From NCBI RefSeq assembly GCF_039548895.1, contig NZ_JBCLVG010000003.1: a stretch of DNA of 64,000 nucleotides. One strand, 5' to 3'. The position numbers were made by a program, and so were the translations under genes. The notes under the pieces were generated by a model. The model did no database searches, was not told where the DNA came from, and saw nothing but the letters and a program-made list of their open reading frames with translations. This document shows positions 17,637 through 24,603 of this stretch, piece by piece. This DNA is from Orlajensenia stereocauli. Lineage in GTDB: Bacteria > Actinomycetota > Actinomycetes > Actinomycetales > Microbacteriaceae. Numbering within the stretch: the stretch's first letter is position 1; each line of letters starts with the position of its first letter.

Positions 17637-19207
17637 GCGAGACCTCGCAGCGCCCAGTCCTCGTCGTCGACTTCGGTGCGCAGTACGCGCAGCTGATCGC
17701 CCGACGCGTCCGTGAGGCATCCGTCTACTCCGAGATCGTGCCGCACACGATCACCGCAGCCGAAGTGGCTGCGAAGAATCCCATCGGCATCGTGCTCTCC
17801 GGCGGGCCGTCCTCGGTCTACGAGGAAGGCGCCCCGGCGCTCGACACGGGCATCCTGGAGCTCGGGGTTCCGACCCTGGGCATCTGCTACGGCTTCCAGG
17901 TGATGGCGACCCAGCTCGGCGGCGAGGTCGCCCACACGGGCCAGCGCGAGTACGGGTCCACCGCCGTCACCGCCCGCACCGACGACAACCAGCTGCTCGG
18001 CGGCCAGCCCACGGCGCAGACGGTCTGGATGAGCCACGGCGACTCCGTCGCCATCGCGCCCGACGGCTTCGAGGTCCTCGCGTCGACGGCGTCGACCCCC
18101 GTCGCGGCGTTCGCCAACGACGAGAAGCGCTTCTACGGCGTGCAATGGCACCCCGAGGTCAAGCACTCGCAGTACGGCCAGGACGTCATCGTGAACTTCC
18201 TGCACAAGGCTGCCGGCATTCCCGCCGACTGGAACAGCGGCAACGTCATCGCCGAGCAGGTCGAGAAGATCCGCGCCCAGGTCGGGTCTGCCCGTGTCAT
18301 CGCCGGGCTCTCCGGCGGCGTCGACTCCGCCGTGGCCGCGGCCATCGTGCACGAGGCCGTCGGCGACCAGTTGGTCTGCGTGTTCGTCGACCACGGACTG
18401 CTGCGCCAGGACGAGCGTCGCCAGGTCGAGGTGGACTACGTGGCCGCGACCGGCATCCGCCTGGTCACGATCGACGCCCGCGAGCAGTTCCTCACCGCCC
18501 TCGCCGGCGTCTCGGACCCCGAGACCAAGCGCAAGATCATCGGCCGCGAGTTCATCCGCTCCTTCGAGCAGGCCGAGCGCGACCTCATCGCCGAGGCCGA
18601 CGCCGACGGCGAGCCCATCCGCTTCCTCGTGCAGGGCACCCTGTACCCGGATGTCGTGGAGTCCGGCGGAGGATCGGGAACGGCGAACATCAAGAGCCAC
18701 CACAACGTGGGCGGGCTGCCCGAGGACCTGCAGTTCGAGCTCGTCGAGCCGCTGCGCGCCCTGTTCAAGGACGAGGTGCGCGCGATCGGCCGCGAGCTGG
18801 GACTGCCCGAGGAGATCGTGGGACGCCAGCCGTTCCCCGGCCCCGGCCTCGGCATCCGCATCGTCGGCGAGGTCACCGAGGCGCGCCTCGAACTGCTGCG
18901 GCACGCGGATGCGATCGTGCGGGCCGAGCTCTCGGCCGCGGGTCTCGACGGCGAGATCTGGCAGTGCCCGGTCGTGCTGCTGGCCGACGTGCGCTCGGTG
19001 GGCGTGCAGGGCGACGGCCGCACCTACGGACACCCGATCGTGCTGCGTCCGGTGTCCTCCGAGGACGCGATGACGGCCGACTGGACGCGCCTGCCGTACG
19101 ACGTGCTGGCGCGCATCTCGAACCGGATCACCAACGAGGTGGCCGACGTGAACCGAGTGGTTCTCGACGTCACGTCGAAGCCGCCGGGGACGATCGAGTG
19201 GGAGTGA
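17633..19207 (+). CDS. guaA: GMP synthase (glutamine-hydrolysing)
   Basis: 524 aa from the GTG at 17633, overlapping the previous stop (GTGA). It converts XMP to GMP with ATP and glutamine. The N-terminal class I glutamine amidotransferase domain has the nucleophile Cys85 in GICYGFQVMA and the His in GVQWHPEVKHS. The ATP pyrophosphatase domain has SGGVDS, and the C-terminal dimerisation domain has GVQGDGRTYGHPIVLRP and ends RVVLDVTSKPPGTIEWE, the usual family terminus. Length is normal. Confidence 0.97.
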   Translation: MSETSQRPVLVVDFGAQYAQLIARRVREASVYSEIVPHTITAAEVAAKNPIGIVLSGGPSSVYEEGAPALDTGILELGVPTLGICYGFQVMATQLGGEVAHTGQREYGSTAVTARTDDNQLLGGQPTAQTVWMSHGDSVAIAPDGFEVLASTASTPVAAFANDEKRFYGVQWHPEVKHSQYGQDVIVNFLHKAAGIPADWNSGNVIAEQVEKIRAQVGSARVIAGLSGGVDSAVAAAIVHEAVGDQLVCVFVDHGLLRQDERRQVEVDYVAATGIRLVTIDAREQFLTALAGVSDPETKRKIIGREFIRSFEQAERDLIAEADADGEPIRFLVQGTLYPDVVESGGGSGTANIKSHHNVGGLPEDLQFELVEPLRALFKDEVRAIGRELGLPEEIVGRQPFPGPGLGIRIVGEVTEARLELLRHADAIVRAELSAAGLDGEIWQCPVVLLADVRSVGVQGDGRTYGHPIVLRPVSSEDAMTADWTRLPYDVLARISNRITNEVADVNRVVLDVTSKPPGTIEWE

Positions 19208-19253
19208 TGTAGCGCTGGGCGCTTTCGTGGGGCGATATCTCGCTCCTCGGGCC

Positions 19254-19375
19254 GCCTTCGCGGTCGGTGGTCTCACTCCTCAGCTCAGACATTGACGTGA
19301 AAAGGCACCCGGAAGAACGCCGGGTGCCTTTTCACGTCAAAACTCGCACCCCGCGAGACCTCCGACCGCGAAGGC
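19254..19375. repeat. Outer inverted repeat around the guaA hairpin
   Basis: Arms 19254-19274 and 19355-19375 are complementary at 20 of 21 bases, with the perfect hairpin 19292-19340 between them. The whole could fold as a long stem with a branched interior. Confidence 0.85.
19292..19340 (+). terminator. Perfect 21-bp hairpin after guaA
   Basis: Arms 19292-19312 and 19320-19340 are fully complementary, with the 7-nt loop AAGAACG. It lies 85 nt after the guaA stop. The stem contains an AAAAGG/CCTTTT tract and can act on either strand. Confidence 0.8.
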
Positions 19376-19471
19376 TGTGGGGCGCCCACCTCAGCCGCGA
19401 CAGCTCCGGCGTGGGGGAGGGGTCGGCTGGCGCCCGCTCGAGTGCGGCTGGGGCCGACGCTGGCTACCGGC

Positions 19472-19516
19472 TGGTCGAGTCGCGACCGAGCGCAGCGTGG
19501 ACGCGTATCGAGACCA
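19472..19516. repeat. Copy of a palindromic GGTCGAGT...GTATCGAGACC element
   Basis: It begins TGGTCGAGTCGCGAC and ends GTATCGAGACCA. I recall near-palindromes of the form GGTCTCGATACG...ACTCGACC as frequent intergenic elements in Microbacteriaceae genomes; a partial copy is at 7489-7545. Family attribution is from memory. Confidence 0.5.
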
Positions 19517-19520
19517 CCCG

Positions 19521-19610
19521 GTGTGCGAGTCAGCGGAGTTCGGGTGCAATCGGGCGACTGATGCGGGTGAATCGGCCTGTTTCGGCGGTGAACTCCGCTG
19601 ACTCGTACAC
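19521..19610. repeat. Inverted repeat upstream of ldh
   Basis: Arms 19521-19541 and 19590-19610 match at 20 of 21 bases, with a 48-nt spacer that itself holds two similar ATCGGGC/ATCGGCC words. It lies about 60 nt before the ldh start, so it may influence its expression. Confidence 0.8.
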
Positions 19611-19667
19611 GCGACCGTCATCGGCGCGGGCTGGCGGGCGTCGCCGTGCGCACGGGAGGATGGTGAC

Positions 19668-20615
19668 ATGGCTGAGATCGAGAACTCGAAACTGACCGTC
19701 GTCGGCGCTGGAAGCGTCGGGGCGAGCCTCGCCTACGCGGCACTCATCCGCGGGTCGGCTCGGCACGTGGCGCTGTACGACATCAACGCGGCCAAGGCCG
19801 AGGCCGAGGTGCTCGACCTCGCACACGGCACCCAGTTCACAGGCTCGAGCACCATCACCGGCGGCGCCGACGTCGGGGTGATCGAGGGCTCGAACGTCAT
19901 CGTCATCACCGCAGGGGCCAAGCAGGAGCCCGGCCAGTCGCGGCTCGACCTCGCCGGCACGAACGTGCGCATCCTGGAGAAGCTGCTGCCGTCGCTGCTC
20001 GAGCAGGCACCCGATGCCACCTACGTGCTCGTCACCAATCCCTGCGACGTGCTCACCGTCGTGGCGCAGAAGATCAGCGGACTGCCATCGCATCGCGTGT
20101 TCTCCTCGGGCACTGTGCTCGACACCTCGCGGCTCAGGGTGCTGCTCGCCCGGCGAGCGGGCGTCGCGACCTCGAGCGTGCACGCCTACATCGTGGGCGA
20201 ACACGGCGACACGGAGTTCCCGCTGTGGTCGAACGCCTCCATCGGAACAGTGCCGCTGCTCGACTGGGGTGGCGGCTCGGTGTTCGCCGCCGACGAGCTC
20301 GACGACATCGCCGCCGAGGTGCGCGACGCCGCGTACGCGGTGATCCGCGGCAAGGGTGCCACGAACTACGCCATCGGACTCTCAGGCGCCCGCATCGTCG
20401 AGGCGCTGCTGCAGGACGAGCACGCCGTCATGCCCGTGAGCACTGTGTTGAGCGATTACCACGGCATCGACGGGATCGCCCTGTCGGTGCCGAGCATCGT
20501 CAGTGCCTCGGGCGTGCGGCCCATCCGCGAGACTCCGTTCTCGGCGCAGGAGGAATCGCGCCTGCGGGCATCCGGAGACGCCCTGCGCACCTCGCTCGCA
20601 TCGCTGGGATATTGA
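19668..20615 (+). CDS. ldh: L-lactate dehydrogenase
   Basis: 315 aa NAD-dependent 2-hydroxyacid dehydrogenase. The dinucleotide-binding GAGSVGASLAYAALIRG is at residues 13-29, the substrate loop region is GAKQEPGQSRLDL, LVTNPCDVLT lies at the active-site approach, and the catalytic His is in YIVGEHGDTEFPLWS. The QxP(S)R-type loop (EPGQSRL) favours lactate over malate dehydrogenase. GGGAGGATGGTGACATG gives a good ribosome site. Confidence 0.92.
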   Translation: MAEIENSKLTVVGAGSVGASLAYAALIRGSARHVALYDINAAKAEAEVLDLAHGTQFTGSSTITGGADVGVIEGSNVIVITAGAKQEPGQSRLDLAGTNVRILEKLLPSLLEQAPDATYVLVTNPCDVLTVVAQKISGLPSHRVFSSGTVLDTSRLRVLLARRAGVATSSVHAYIVGEHGDTEFPLWSNASIGTVPLLDWGGGSVFAADELDDIAAEVRDAAYAVIRGKGATNYAIGLSGARIVEALLQDEHAVMPVSTVLSDYHGIDGIALSVPSIVSASGVRPIRETPFSAQEESRLRASGDALRTSLASLGY

Positions 20616-20637
20616 TTCGAGGGATTTCTGACGGCGT

Positions 20638-20667
20638 TGTCGATCGGGGCGGCATCCGTTCGACGTC
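20638..20667 (+). promoter_or_regulatory. Candidate ECF42-type promoter
   Basis: TGTCGA (20638-20643), a 17-nt spacer, then CGACGTC (20661-20667), about 45 nt before the YCII gene. I recall a TGTCGA -35 and a CGA(C/T)-like -10 as the published target motif for ECF42 sigma factors. One such sigma gene is the second gene of this unit, so autoregulation is likely. Confidence 0.6.
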
Positions 20668-20712
20668 TGAGTGAAGGCCCCCGTCGGGCCTCGACAACCA
20701 AGGAGGAACACC

Positions 20713-21138
20713 ATGAAGTACATGCTGATCATGCGGGGCACCGATGAGGCATACGCCGCATACAAGGAGATGCCGTTCGAGGAGGTCATCGCCGCGATGG
20801 GCCGGTACAACGAGGAGCTCATCAAGGCCGGCGTGCTGCTGGCGGGCGAGGGCCTCACCGATGCGAGCGAGGGCTTCGTCGTCGACTTCGCCTCGGAGAC
20901 CCCGCTCGTGACAGACGGCCCCTACGGCGAGACGAAGGAGCTGTTCAACGGCTTCTGGATCCTCGAGGTCTCCTCGAAGGAGGAAGCGGCGGAGTGGGCG
21001 AAGAAGGTCCCTCTCGGCCCCGGCAGCTTCATCGAGGTGCGCCGCGTCACCGAGATGAGCGACTTCCCCCAGGACAACGAGTTCATCCAGCGCGAGGCCG
21101 AGTTCCGCGCGGCGAACGATCCGACGTTCAAGCTCTGA
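20713..21138 (+). CDS. YCII/DGPF-domain protein
   Basis: 141 aa. Starts MKYMLIMRGTDEAY, typical of the YCII-related DGPF family, and carries the naming motif as DGPYGETKE near residue 71. The ATG has a near-perfect AAGGAGGA site. It lies 29 nt upstream of an ECF sigma factor gene, the genomic pairing that defines the ECF42 group. Its biochemical role is unknown; it could act as a stress-related enzyme or small-molecule binder. Confidence 0.9.
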   Translation: MKYMLIMRGTDEAYAAYKEMPFEEVIAAMGRYNEELIKAGVLLAGEGLTDASEGFVVDFASETPLVTDGPYGETKELFNGFWILEVSSKEEAAEWAKKVPLGPGSFIEVRRVTEMSDFPQDNEFIQREAEFRAANDPTFKL

Positions 21139-21167
21139 ACCGGCACCTGCCGGCCACGACTGCGGTG

Positions 21168-22451
21168 ATGACGACTGAGACGGCGGCGACGGATGCCGAC
21201 GGCATCCGTCGCTCCGTCGCGGCCGTGTGGCGGATGGAGTCCGCCAGGATCGTGGCGACGCTCACCCGGGTGACCGGCGACTTCTCCCTGGCCGAGGACC
21301 TGGCCCAGGAGGCGTTGGCCGACGCGCTCGAGCAGTGGCCGCGTGACGGGGTGCCCCGCAACGCCGGCGCCTGGCTGACTGCCGTCGCCAAGCGCAAGGC
21401 CATCGACGGCTGGCGGAGGCGGGAGCGGCTGGACGAGCGCTACGGCGCCATCGCCCACGACCTGGAATCCCGGATCGATCCGGATGCCGCGCCTTGGGAC
21501 CCCGACGACATCGACGACGACGTGCTGCGTCTCGTCTTCATCGCCTGCCACCCGGTGCTCGCCCGGGAGGCCCGCGTCGCGCTGACGCTGCGCGTGGTCG
21601 GCGGCCTCTCGAGCGAGGAGATCGCCCGCGCGTTCCTCGTGCCGACAGCAACAGTGCAGCAGCGCATAGTGCGGGCGAAGAAGACCCTCGCCGCAGCCAA
21701 GGTGCCGTTCGAGGTGCCGTCGCGCGACGAGTACGCCGCGCGCCTCGGCTCGGTGCTCGGCGTCATCTACCTGGTGTTCAACGAGGGCTACTCGGCCTCG
21801 AGCGGCAGCGAGTGGATGCGTCCAGAGCTGAGCAGGGAGGCGCTCCGGCTCGGTCGCGTGCTCGCCGAGCTCGCTCCCCGCGAGCCCGAGGTGCACGGGC
21901 TTGTCGCGCTCATGGAGTTCCAGACCTCGCGGTTCCGAGCGCGCGTGACGGCGGAGGGCGAGCCGATCCTGTTGGGCGACCAGGACCGCAGTCGCTGGGA
22001 TCGGGCTCACATCATTCGCGGGCGCACGGCTCTGGCGCGAGCGGATGCCGCCGGCCGGGGTCGTGGTTCCTACGCGCTGCAGGCGGCCATCGCCGAGTGC
22101 CACTCCGTCGCGCCGTCGACCGACGAGACCGACTGGGACCGCATCGTCGTGCTCTACGAGGTGCTCGGTCGGCTGGCTCCGTCGCCGATCGTCGACCTCA
22201 ACCGCGCCGTCGCGGTGGCCATGGCCACGGGGCCGGCCACGGGCCTGCGGCTGGTCGACGAGATCGCGGCATCCGGAGCCCTGTCGGGAACCCACCTGCT
22301 GCCGAGCGTGCGCGGCGAGCTCCTGGCCCGCCTCGGTCGCCTCGACGAGGCGCGAGTCGAGCTCAGCGAGGCCGCCCGGCTGACGGGCAACGAGCGGGAA
22401 CGTGGAGTGCTGCTCGGCAAGGTCGCGGCACTCGACGCCCCCGACACCTGA
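21168..22451 (+). CDS. ECF42-like RNA polymerase sigma factor with long C-terminal extension
   Basis: 427 aa from the ATG at 21168. Sigma region 2 is at about residues 25-95 (RVTGDFSLAEDLAQEALADALEQWP, GAWLTAVAKRKAIDGWRRRERL) and region 4 at about 130-185 (GLSSEEIARAFLVPTATVQQRIVRAKKTL). The remaining 230 residues form a helical, TPR-like domain (DUF6596 type: VFNEGYSASSG, LNRAVAVAMATGPATGLRLVDEI) instead of ending after region 4. In ECF42 proteins this extension is needed for activity, and no anti-sigma factor is found; none is seen here. Confidence 0.9.
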   Translation: MTTETAATDADGIRRSVAAVWRMESARIVATLTRVTGDFSLAEDLAQEALADALEQWPRDGVPRNAGAWLTAVAKRKAIDGWRRRERLDERYGAIAHDLESRIDPDAAPWDPDDIDDDVLRLVFIACHPVLAREARVALTLRVVGGLSSEEIARAFLVPTATVQQRIVRAKKTLAAAKVPFEVPSRDEYAARLGSVLGVIYLVFNEGYSASSGSEWMRPELSREALRLGRVLAELAPREPEVHGLVALMEFQTSRFRARVTAEGEPILLGDQDRSRWDRAHIIRGRTALARADAAGRGRGSYALQAAIAECHSVAPSTDETDWDRIVVLYEVLGRLAPSPIVDLNRAVAVAMATGPATGLRLVDEIAASGALSGTHLLPSVRGELLARLGRLDEARVELSEAARLTGNERERGVLLGKVAALDAPDT

Positions 22452-22469
22452 GCGCGCTCGGAGAACGCA

Positions 22470-22499
22470 GAACGGGCCGCCCCGAAGGGCGACCCGTTC
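22470..22499. terminator. Bidirectional terminator between sigma gene and yccA-like gene
   Basis: Stem GAACGGGCCGCCC/GGGCGACCCGTTC with a CGAA loop and one G-U or mismatch, followed on the + strand by AGCTGTTTT. It separates two converging genes. Confidence 0.85.
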
Positions 22500-22521
22500 A
22501 GCTGTTTTCCGAATCCGAGAG

Positions 22522-23328
22522 CTAGTTGCGCGCGATCGCGAACATGCGCAGCAGCTCGGTGTACAGCCAGATGACCGTGACCATGATGCCGAAGGCGCCC
22601 GACCAGCCGTACTTGCGCGGTGCGCGGTTGCGCACGCCCTGCTGGATGGCGTCGAAGTCGAGCACCAGCGAGTACGCGGCCATGATCACGACGAGGATGC
22701 CGATGACGATGCCCCACGGGATGCTGGTTCCCGGGATGTCCTCACCGCGCAGGCCGAACGGGTTTCCGTTGGCCCCGCCGAACATCATGATGAACAGGTT
22801 GACCAGCGAGAACACCAGGTAGCCGACCATGGCGATGAGGAAGACCTTGGTGGCCTTCTTCGACGCCCGGATCTTGCCGCTGGCGAAGAGGGCGAGGGTC
22901 ACGCCGACGACCACGAGGGTGGCGACGACGGCCTGCACGACGATGCCGGGGTAGATGGTCTCGAAGAGCAGCGAGAAGCCGCCGATGAAGACGCCCTGCG
23001 CGGCAGCGTAGGCGAGGATGAGCGGAGCGGAGGGCTCGCGCTTGAAGATGTTGACCAGGGCGAGCACGAAGCCGACGAGGGCGGCGACGCCCCAGAGCCA
23101 CGGGATGGTGGGGTAGGTCATCCAGCCGATGGCAGCGCCGGCGAGCAGGATGACGAAGCTCACGACGGACTTGACGATCGTGTCCTCGACGGTCATGCGG
23201 TCTGTCTCGACGGCGTTGGCCGATGGCTGGTTGTAATGTGCCGCCAGCTCTTCGGCGGTGGGAGTGGCGACGGCGACACCGCCCTTCTCGCTGAACGCGG
23301 CGTTGCGACTGAATGCGGGATTGGCCAT
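22522..23328 (-). CDS. Bax inhibitor-1/YccA family membrane protein
   Basis: 268 aa from the ATG at 23326-23328 (MANPAFSRNAAF), with GAAGGA upstream. About seven membrane helices begin at residue 65, with TVEDTIVKSVVSFVILLAGAAIGW as the first. The sequence LDFDAIQQGVRNRAPRKYGWSGAFGIMVTVIWLYTELLRMFAI at the C-terminus is a family hallmark. These proteins are proposed pH-gated Ca2+ leak channels; the bacterial role is unclear. Confidence 0.9.
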   Translation of the reverse strand: MANPAFSRNAAFSEKGGVAVATPTAEELAAHYNQPSANAVETDRMTVEDTIVKSVVSFVILLAGAAIGWMTYPTIPWLWGVAALVGFVLALVNIFKREPSAPLILAYAAAQGVFIGGFSLLFETIYPGIVVQAVVATLVVVGVTLALFASGKIRASKKATKVFLIAMVGYLVFSLVNLFIMMFGGANGNPFGLRGEDIPGTSIPWGIVIGILVVIMAAYSLVLDFDAIQQGVRNRAPRKYGWSGAFGIMVTVIWLYTELLRMFAIARN

Positions 23329-23467
23329 GGTGGTCCTTCGCTCGAGGCGGGGGAAGTAGGGCGACCGGTGATGTCGCTTCTCGTCAAATCTACCGGGAAG
23401 ATGCGCGGATTTCATGGGAATCCGCCCGGAGCGGAACTGAGGCAGCAGACGCGGGCTCCACCCTCGT

Positions 23468-23473
23468 TAGCCT
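23468..23473 (+). promoter_or_regulatory. Probable -10 (TAGCCT) for the phosphodiesterase gene, leaderless geometry
   Basis: TAGCCT ends six bases before the ATG at 23480, and no ribosome-binding sequence is present. Confidence 0.45.
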
Positions 23474-23479
23474 GATGAC

Positions 23480-24508
23480 ATGACCGACCGTCCGCATCCG
23501 CTCGTCATCGGCCATCGCGGGGCCAGCGGCTACCGCCCCGAGCACACGGCATCGGCCTACCAGCTGGCCTTCGCCCTGGGAGCCGACGCCGTCGAGCCCG
23601 ACATCGTCGCGACTCGCGACGGCGTGCTGGTGCTCCGTCACGAGAACGAGATCTCGGGAACGACCGACGTCGCGGCGCACCCGGAGTTCCACGCCAGACG
23701 CACCACCAAGGAGATCGACGGGAAGAAGCTCACGGGCTGGTTCACCGAGGACTTCACCTGGCTGGAACTGGCCACCCTGCGCGCCCGCGAGCGCATCCCG
23801 AAGGTGCGCCCGGCCAACGCCAGCTTCGACGACCGCCTCCCGCTGCTGCGTCTCGCCGACCTCTTCAGGCTGATCGAGGAGACGGATGCCGCAGACGGCC
23901 GCGTGCTCGGCATGGTGGCGGAGATCAAGCACGCCAGCTACTTCGCAGGCATCGGCCTGCCGCTCGACGAGTTGTTCGCAGGGGAGCTCGCCGCGGCCGA
24001 CTGGGCGACGGACGACGAGCGGCTCACCGTCGAGGCCTTCGAGATCACCGTGCTCGAGGAGCTGGCGCTCCGCGGGATCACCGCGCCCCGGATCTACCTA
24101 ATGGAGAAGGCCGGAGTCCCGTACGACCTGTACCTCGGCGCCGGTGCCGACGCACCCGGCTACGCCGACTTCATGACCGAGACCGGCCTGCGCGAGCTGG
24201 AGGGACGTGTCGACGGGATCAGCGTCGACAAGACAGTGCTGGTGGGTGAGAAGACCGCGACGGATCGGGGCGCGCTCGGCGGGCGTGCGCTCGTCGATGC
24301 GGCCCACGACCACGGGCTGTCCGTGTTCACCTGGACGCTCCGCCCCGAGAACCGCTTCCTCTCGACAGCGTTCCAGAGCGGGCACGGCAAGGCCACCCAC
24401 GGCGACTGGCTCGGGGAGTTCGCCCTGGTTCTCGACACCGGCGTCGACGGGATCTTCGTCGACCACCCGGATCTCGGGGTCGAGGCACGGGAGCGGTTCG
24501 CGCGCTGA
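23480..24508 (+). CDS. Glycerophosphodiester phosphodiesterase
   Basis: 342 aa TIM-barrel enzyme that hydrolyses glycerophosphodiesters to glycerol-3-phosphate and an alcohol. Catalytic motifs are HRGASGYRPEHT at residues 11-22 (His-Arg and the metal Glu), then EPDIVATRDGVLVLRHE with the second metal ligand and base. The end is GVDGIFVDHPDLGVEARE. It is longer than the cytoplasmic UgpQ (about 250 aa) and closer to GlpQ in layout, but no signal peptide is seen, so it is probably cytoplasmic. glpD elsewhere in the window could use the product. Confidence 0.88.
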   Translation: MTDRPHPLVIGHRGASGYRPEHTASAYQLAFALGADAVEPDIVATRDGVLVLRHENEISGTTDVAAHPEFHARRTTKEIDGKKLTGWFTEDFTWLELATLRARERIPKVRPANASFDDRLPLLRLADLFRLIEETDAADGRVLGMVAEIKHASYFAGIGLPLDELFAGELAAADWATDDERLTVEAFEITVLEELALRGITAPRIYLMEKAGVPYDLYLGAGADAPGYADFMTETGLRELEGRVDGISVDKTVLVGEKTATDRGALGGRALVDAAHDHGLSVFTWTLRPENRFLSTAFQSGHGKATHGDWLGEFALVLDTGVDGIFVDHPDLGVEARERFAR

Positions 24509-24514
24509 GGGGTT

Positions 24515-24533
24515 CGCGCTTCGGCCGCGGACT
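24515..24533. repeat. 19-nt word shared with 7505-7523
   Basis: Exact match CGCGCTTCGGCCGCGGACT to the region after guaB, with similar bases beyond it. It lies between the phosphodiesterase stop and pcrA. Confidence 0.6.
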
Positions 24534-24587
24534 CCGTCCGGGCCTCTGCGAACGGGAAGGGGAGGGCGCCTTGTCGGCGGCCGCGCC

Positions 24588-24593
24588 TACAAT
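24588..24593 (+). promoter_or_regulatory. Probable -10 (TACAAT) for pcrA
   Basis: A good hexamer that ends ten bases before the ATG at 24604, with no Shine-Dalgarno sequence, which suggests a leaderless or nearly leaderless mRNA. Confidence 0.5.
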
Positions 24594-24603
24594 TGACGCA
24601 GCC

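Larger units (their letters stand above)
19208..19667. other. Repeat-dense intergenic region guaA-ldh
   Basis: 460 bases with no convincing gene. It contains three long inverted repeats (20/21, 21/21 and 20/21 matching bases) and one partial copy of a recurrent palindromic element, listed separately. Small ORFs overlapping the repeats have no plausible start signals. Confidence 0.8.
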
